A DNA stretch of 51,793 nucleotides from Clostridia bacterium (GTDB lineage: Bacteria; Bacillota; Clostridia; Christensenellales; CAG-138). Positions 51,441-51,793 of this stretch are shown here, one piece after another. The position numbers and the translations under genes were made by a program. Position 1 is the stretch's first letter. The number at the start of each line of letters is the position of its first letter. The DNA lies in contig JAFSLH010000015.1 in NCBI GenBank assembly GCA_017448545.1, forward strand, positions 1 through 51,793, given 5' to 3'. The notes beneath the pieces were generated by a model. It did no database searches and was not told where the DNA came from. It saw only the letters and a program-made list of their open reading frames with translations.

Positions 51441-51456
51441 ACGAAAACGTTTACGT
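51441..51456. promoter_or_regulatory. LacI-family operator
   Basis: ACGAAAACGTTTACGT is a 16-base near-palindrome with the CG-centred AACGTT core of LacI/GalR operators; only one base pair deviates. It lies at the expected transcription start of the HAD-iol operon, so a repressor bound here would block the promoter. No LacI-family gene is in the window. Confidence 0.75.
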
Positions 51457-51464
51457 TCGAGAAT

Positions 51465-51493
51465 ATTGTACCCCGTCAGCAGTCGTTTGTCAA
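51465..51493 (-). promoter_or_regulatory. Promoter of the 14-gene inositol operon
   Basis: Minus-strand TTGACA (51493-51488), a 17-base spacer and TACAAT (51470-51465). The long 5' region to the first start codon (51369) contains the operator and no other gene. Confidence 0.85.
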
Positions 51494-51558
51494 TATGTAA
51501 AAAGGCTGTAAGGCATGAAGTTTTTCCGGATTTTACGGGGTTGGTGCAAAAAGGGGGA

Positions 51559-51601
51559 CAAAGATTTCGCGCTCCCGGTGGGAGAAGAAGCGAAATCTTT
51601 G
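51559..51601. repeat. 43-nt double hairpin (copy 2)
   Basis: CAAAGATTTCGC (51559-51570) and GCGAAATCTTTG (51590-51601) enclose CTCCC and GGGAG (51572-51576, 51580-51584). It is the same size and shape as 24253-24295, with the two swapped base pairs noted there. It lies just past the 5S terminator. Confidence 0.75.
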
Positions 51602-51613
51602 CTGTCCGCGCGC

Positions 51614-51646
51614 AAAAAAACAAGGCGCTTTTTGAGCGTCTTGTTT
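51614..51646 (-). terminator. Terminator of the rRNA operon
   Basis: On the minus strand AACAAG-A-CGCT pairs with AGCG-C-CTTGTT around CAAAA, followed by TTTTT. It lies 5 to 10 bases after the 5S end. Confidence 0.88.
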
Positions 51647-51650
51647 TGGA

Positions 51651-51767
<117 letters not shown>

Positions 51768-51793
51768 AGGTGTGTTGCTTTCAAGCAACTTGA

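Overview
The window looks like a chromosomal segment of a GC-rich (roughly 55-60% by eye) Gram-positive Clostridia-type Firmicute, probably an anaerobic gut or sediment organism. The signs are a T-box leader before pheST, GGAGG-type ribosome binding sites, sigma-A promoters with 17-base spacers, a UPF0291 protein, a four-cysteine L31, clostripain, lipoproteins with Clostridia-like lipoboxes, and archaeal-type glycolytic genes of a kind seen in some anaerobes. No phage, integrase, transposase or CRISPR array was found. The species is not identifiable from the sequence alone.

Layout. 0.2-5.4 kb (minus strand): an AfuABC/FbpABC-type importer (binding lipoprotein, fused permease, ATPase) with a ROK sugar kinase as last gene. 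5.6-7.6 kb: a NusG_II / Gx-transporter / ApbE flavinylation cassette. 7.7-9.7 kb: a GltS-type symporter divergent from a small XRE regulator. 9.9-11.9 kb: a HAD hydrolase and a conserved protein of unknown function. 11.9-17.9 kb: GH53 galactanase, two small paralogous membrane proteins, upp, an NlpC/P60 wall hydrolase and an MgtC/SapB protein divergent from a LysR regulator. 18.9-24.1 kb: T-box, pheS, pheT, nadE and a cytidylate-kinase-like protein. 24.5-27.5 kb: an aromatic amino acid ABC importer under a tyrosine-sensing attenuator. 27.6-36.2 kb: assorted genes, including a DUF2156 protein, a nucleotidyltransferase, an AT-rich lipoprotein island, rpmE and a clostripain-like protease. 36.4-51.5 kb: a 14-gene minus-strand operon. 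51.65-51.77 kb: a 5S rRNA.

The main interest is the 14-gene operon. From its LacI-type operator it encodes four tandem HAD hydrolases, a circularly permuted cofactor-independent phosphoglycerate mutase, IolG, an archaeal-type (type II) GAPDH, an archaeal-type PGK, a split transketolase, a LarA-family nickel hydroxyacid racemase, IolE, IolB and IolD. It carries the inositol route down to 2-deoxy-5-keto-D-gluconate (DKG) but lacks IolC kinase, IolJ aldolase and IolA. I infer a kinase-free lower branch: transketolase removes C5-C6 of DKG, the remaining D-malate semialdehyde (a carboxylate analogue of D-glyceraldehyde 3-phosphate) is oxidised by the GAPDH and the PGK to D-malate plus ATP, and LarA racemises D-malate to L-malate. 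This is a hypothesis. The stereochemistry and the loss of the 3-phosphate-binding Arg/Lys in the PGK fit it.

The second highlight is a complete ribosome-mediated attenuator: an 18-residue leader peptide with six Tyr codons, mutually exclusive hairpins 1:2, 2:3 and 3:4, and a T6 tract before the ABC importer. Structural repeats (GTGAATTG / CAATTCAC micro-hairpin arrays, a 43-nt hairpin with compensatory changes, and REP-like palindromes) sit at the 3' ends of many genes.
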